DNA from: Azolla pinnata
Lineage: Eukaryota; Streptophyta; Polypodiopsida; Salviniales; Salviniaceae
Length of the DNA: 33,852 nt
NCBI GenBank assembly: GCA_037176905.1
Contig: JBBBWG010002126.1
Location: 1 to 33,852 of the forward strand
Reading direction: 5' to 3'
Below the pieces are notes generated by a model, which saw nothing but the letters and a program-made list of their open reading frames with translations, was not told where the DNA came from and made no database searches. The first letter of the stretch is position 1; the number at the start of each line of letters is the position of its first letter. A program made the position numbers and the translations under genes. Of this stretch, positions 32,041-33,852 are shown piece after piece.

Positions 32041-32395
32041 TAGGGTTTTTGTACAAAAACCCACTACTACAGATCTGGCCATTAGCGACGCTAAATTCGT
32101 CGCTAACAGCGTCACTAATGAACTTTGCTTGGCGACGCAATTAGCGACGCGAGTTAACGACACTGTTAGCGACGCACGTAGCGATGCCAATGTGCACGTC
32201 GCTAACCTATGCTTTCCGCGACGCGATTTTATGCGTCATGTAGCGATGCTCTTGTTTAGCTGTTATGCATCGCTTAACGACGTTCTGTAACGGCTAAAAA
32301 AAGTCGTTTTTTTCCTAAAACGACCCTACCCGACTGGTTTATAATCTGCCTCACTCACACACTAATCACACCCTCATTTTTCCTCTGTTATGTTC

Positions 32396-32550
32396 TTGCT
32401 AGCTCTCGTGCTCTTGTTATCTCTCGTGCCCTCACGTGCTCTTGCTATCTGATCTCGTGCTCTCTCGTGCTCTCTCGTGCTCTTGCTATCTGATCTCGTG
32501 CTCTCTCGTGCTCTTGCTATCTCTCGTGCTCTTGCCATCTCTCTTGCTCT
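32396..32550 (+). repeat. Tandem TCTCGTGCTCTTGCTATC repeat in the element's leader
   Basis: About seven imperfect, variably truncated units of CTCTCGTGCTCTTGCTATCT, some joined by GATCTCGTG. It lies between the TATA-like box and the first start codon, so it is probably 5' UTR. Confidence 0.85.
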
Positions 32551-32775
32551 TCTTCTTAAGAAACTTACACATCGAATCTAATCAATTTTTTTTCCTAGTT
32601 TGTTATCTTAATTACTAGCCATATATCTAATCGTATATATATATATTGAGATCTATAATACCTATATTAGTCTCAATAAGTGAAGAACGATCTTGATCGA
32701 CTTGCGCTCTCCCTCGACGAATTCAGGCTCCAGTTCTTCCTCAAGTTCGTGTGATCTCTCTCAACAAATCATCAC

Positions 32776-33852
32776 ATGTCAGGTAAGTAAAACAAACTGA
32801 TGATTTTTACTATAACCGATTGTTAAATATCATACAAAATTGTATCATAAATATCAGTTTAATAATGTTTAAGTAACATATACGGGAGTAGTACAAAATG
32901 CATCTCTCTCATGCATCTCTCTTATCCTTGTTGAGAGAGATGTAATCCCCGTCTGTCGAAGCAATCCCAACACTTGTATCATGGATTCCTGCCCCAATAT
33001 GTTCTTCTCTCTCGACCTACTCAATACGATCATGGCCATGAATTTACTATTATATAGTTAGAAAAACAAAAAACATAAGTATAAAATATAATTAATCATT
33101 TAAAATTTTAATATACAATAGAATACCTCTAAATTAGGTGGAGGAAATTGGGAGGTTAGAAACTTGTAGCCATTGTATGTGGCTATTTTCTGTTCCTCGG
33201 CAATAGGAGTACCTCCATAGTCTTTTATCTGTATAATAAATATAACAAATTTAGAGACTTGAACCAAAAAATTATATTTCCAGAATGTTAAAGTTTAATA
33301 ATGATTATACATACAAATTGGCCCCTAAATGCTTTGATGCCTCCATTTTTGAGTCTAGACACGCGCCCCTGACGTATCCGACTAGCCACTGCCGCCTAGT
33401 TAAAAAATGACATGTTAATTATTAACATTTGTCAGTAAAATTTGAAACTAATTTCAATTAAATTATATACAAGAAATAATACCTTTTGCTATGAAGCTTG
33501 CACATTTAATCGTGCCTCTTTCCGAAAACAAGCCCAAGTGCTCTTTTGAAGTGCAACTGGCCTTGTAACATTCTTTCCTGATTTCGCGTATCTCCTGTTA
33601 TAAAAAGTAAAACATATCATTAAAATATTACTAGAATTGAGATTGATATATTCGCAAATTTACAAATTTAAATTCAGATTCATCATCACGAACCCCATCT
33701 CCACCTCCTTTTCATTTCCCTCCTCCGATCCGCGCCAATCAGTACTTTAATACACAACAAGGAGCGGGACAACGATTGGATGAGGCAGATACGACACCGA
33801 CAAATATAATATGTTGGTGTCGTTTGTGTCGAGGTACCTTCAGAAGACCCTC
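32776..33852 (+). CDS. Start of a predicted CACTA-encoded protein (partial, two exons)
   Basis: Exon 1 is the seven bases ATGTCAG at 32776-32782 followed by GTAAGT. A good acceptor (aaattcag) at 33670-33677 leads into an open frame running to the end of the window. Joined, the protein begins MSDSSSRTPSPPPFHFPPPI, then QYFNTQQGAGQRLDEADTTP and CWCRLCRGTFRRP. The N-terminus is serine/proline-rich and disordered-looking. No domain is visible yet. Position inside a CACTA end and its own leader argue for a transposase-type product. The 895-bp intron contains antisense exon-like segments. Confidence 0.5.
33127..33594 (-). pseudogene. Antisense exon-like segments inside the first intron
   Basis: On the minus strand three open blocks have splice signals on both sides: 33594-33483, 33395-33315 (27 codons, phase 0, AAVASRIRQGRVSRLKNGG and onward) and 33228-33127 (34 codons, phase 0, IKDYGGTPIAEEQKI ... 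KFLTSQFPPPNLE). The last two join in frame. The first joins in frame only if an earlier donor (RLN|gtgcaa) is used, since its full length runs into a stop. It may be a captured gene fragment, a leftward transposase gene of the same element or an older insertion. No family recognised. Confidence 0.45.

Larger units (their letters stand above)
32062..33852 (+). mobile_element. Second CACTA-family element, left part (continues past window)
   Basis: CACTACTACAG at 32062 is a classic CACTA terminus. The next 180 bp contain a subterminal motif, TTAGCGACGC, in both orientations (for example TTAGCGACGCTAA, TTCGTCGCTAAC, TTAGCGACGCGAG, GTTAGCGACGCACG), distinct from the gCCGC motif of the other elements. 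A TATA-like TTTATAATC at 32337-32345, a pyrimidine-rich leader and a coding first exon follow. The opposite terminus CTGTAGTAGTG was not found, so the element runs beyond the window. Confidence 0.85.

Overview
This is plant nuclear DNA, almost certainly from a flowering plant. All three recognisable protein-coding genes are split by GT-AG introns and encode plant-type proteins. The rest is mostly transposon-derived or repetitive. The purple acid phosphatase exons are strongly GC-rich at third codon positions, as in many monocots, while the other two genes are AT-rich, so a monocot is my best guess but not proven. No rRNA, tRNA, CRISPR or prokaryote-type operon was seen.

Layout. 135-956 (+): the last three exons of a purple acid phosphatase whose 5' part lies outside the window. 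1740-3380 (-): a decayed Copia retrotransposon. 4042-6022: one end of a CACTA-type DNA transposon with short-period subterminal repeats and a decayed coding region. 7046-7670: a minisatellite just upstream of the next gene. 7808-15188 (+): a complete 16-exon gene for the zeta subunit of the AP-5 adaptor complex (AP5Z1), 564 codons plus stop when spliced by eye, with a uORF and one GC-AG intron. 15189-21023: flanks, two diverged direct copies of an LTR-like unit (17280-19000) and unassigned AT-rich DNA. 21033-21440: a Mutator-type MITE with long inverted termini and a perfect 9-bp target duplication. 22138-26094 (-): a complete gene for the membrane-embedded site-2 protease (S2P), 10 confident exons and 509 codons plus stop, with a possible 24-bp microexon.

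From about 26395 to the end the window is transposon territory. It holds GC-rich arrays of a degenerate gCCGCgA-ttt motif, three diverged copies of a 30-bp AT-rich minisatellite block, a candidate 3.2-kb CACTA-like element (28379-about 31551) with inverted coding fragments, and the start of a second CACTA element (32062-end) with its own subterminal motif, promoter, first exon and antisense exon-like segments inside the first intron.

The three host genes are not an obvious functional group. AP-5 acts at late endosomes and lysosome-like compartments, S2P cleaves membrane-anchored transcription factors in the Golgi, and PAPs are secreted or vacuolar phosphatases. The most unusual signal is the GC-rich arrays. 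The repeat sequence has drifted, but spacing is held exactly at 11 bp over 17 units (29627-29803), at 12 bp over seven units (28465-28537), and as an 11+12 dimer of 23 bp (4395-4487). This looks like conserved binding-site spacing for a transposase-type DNA-binding protein.
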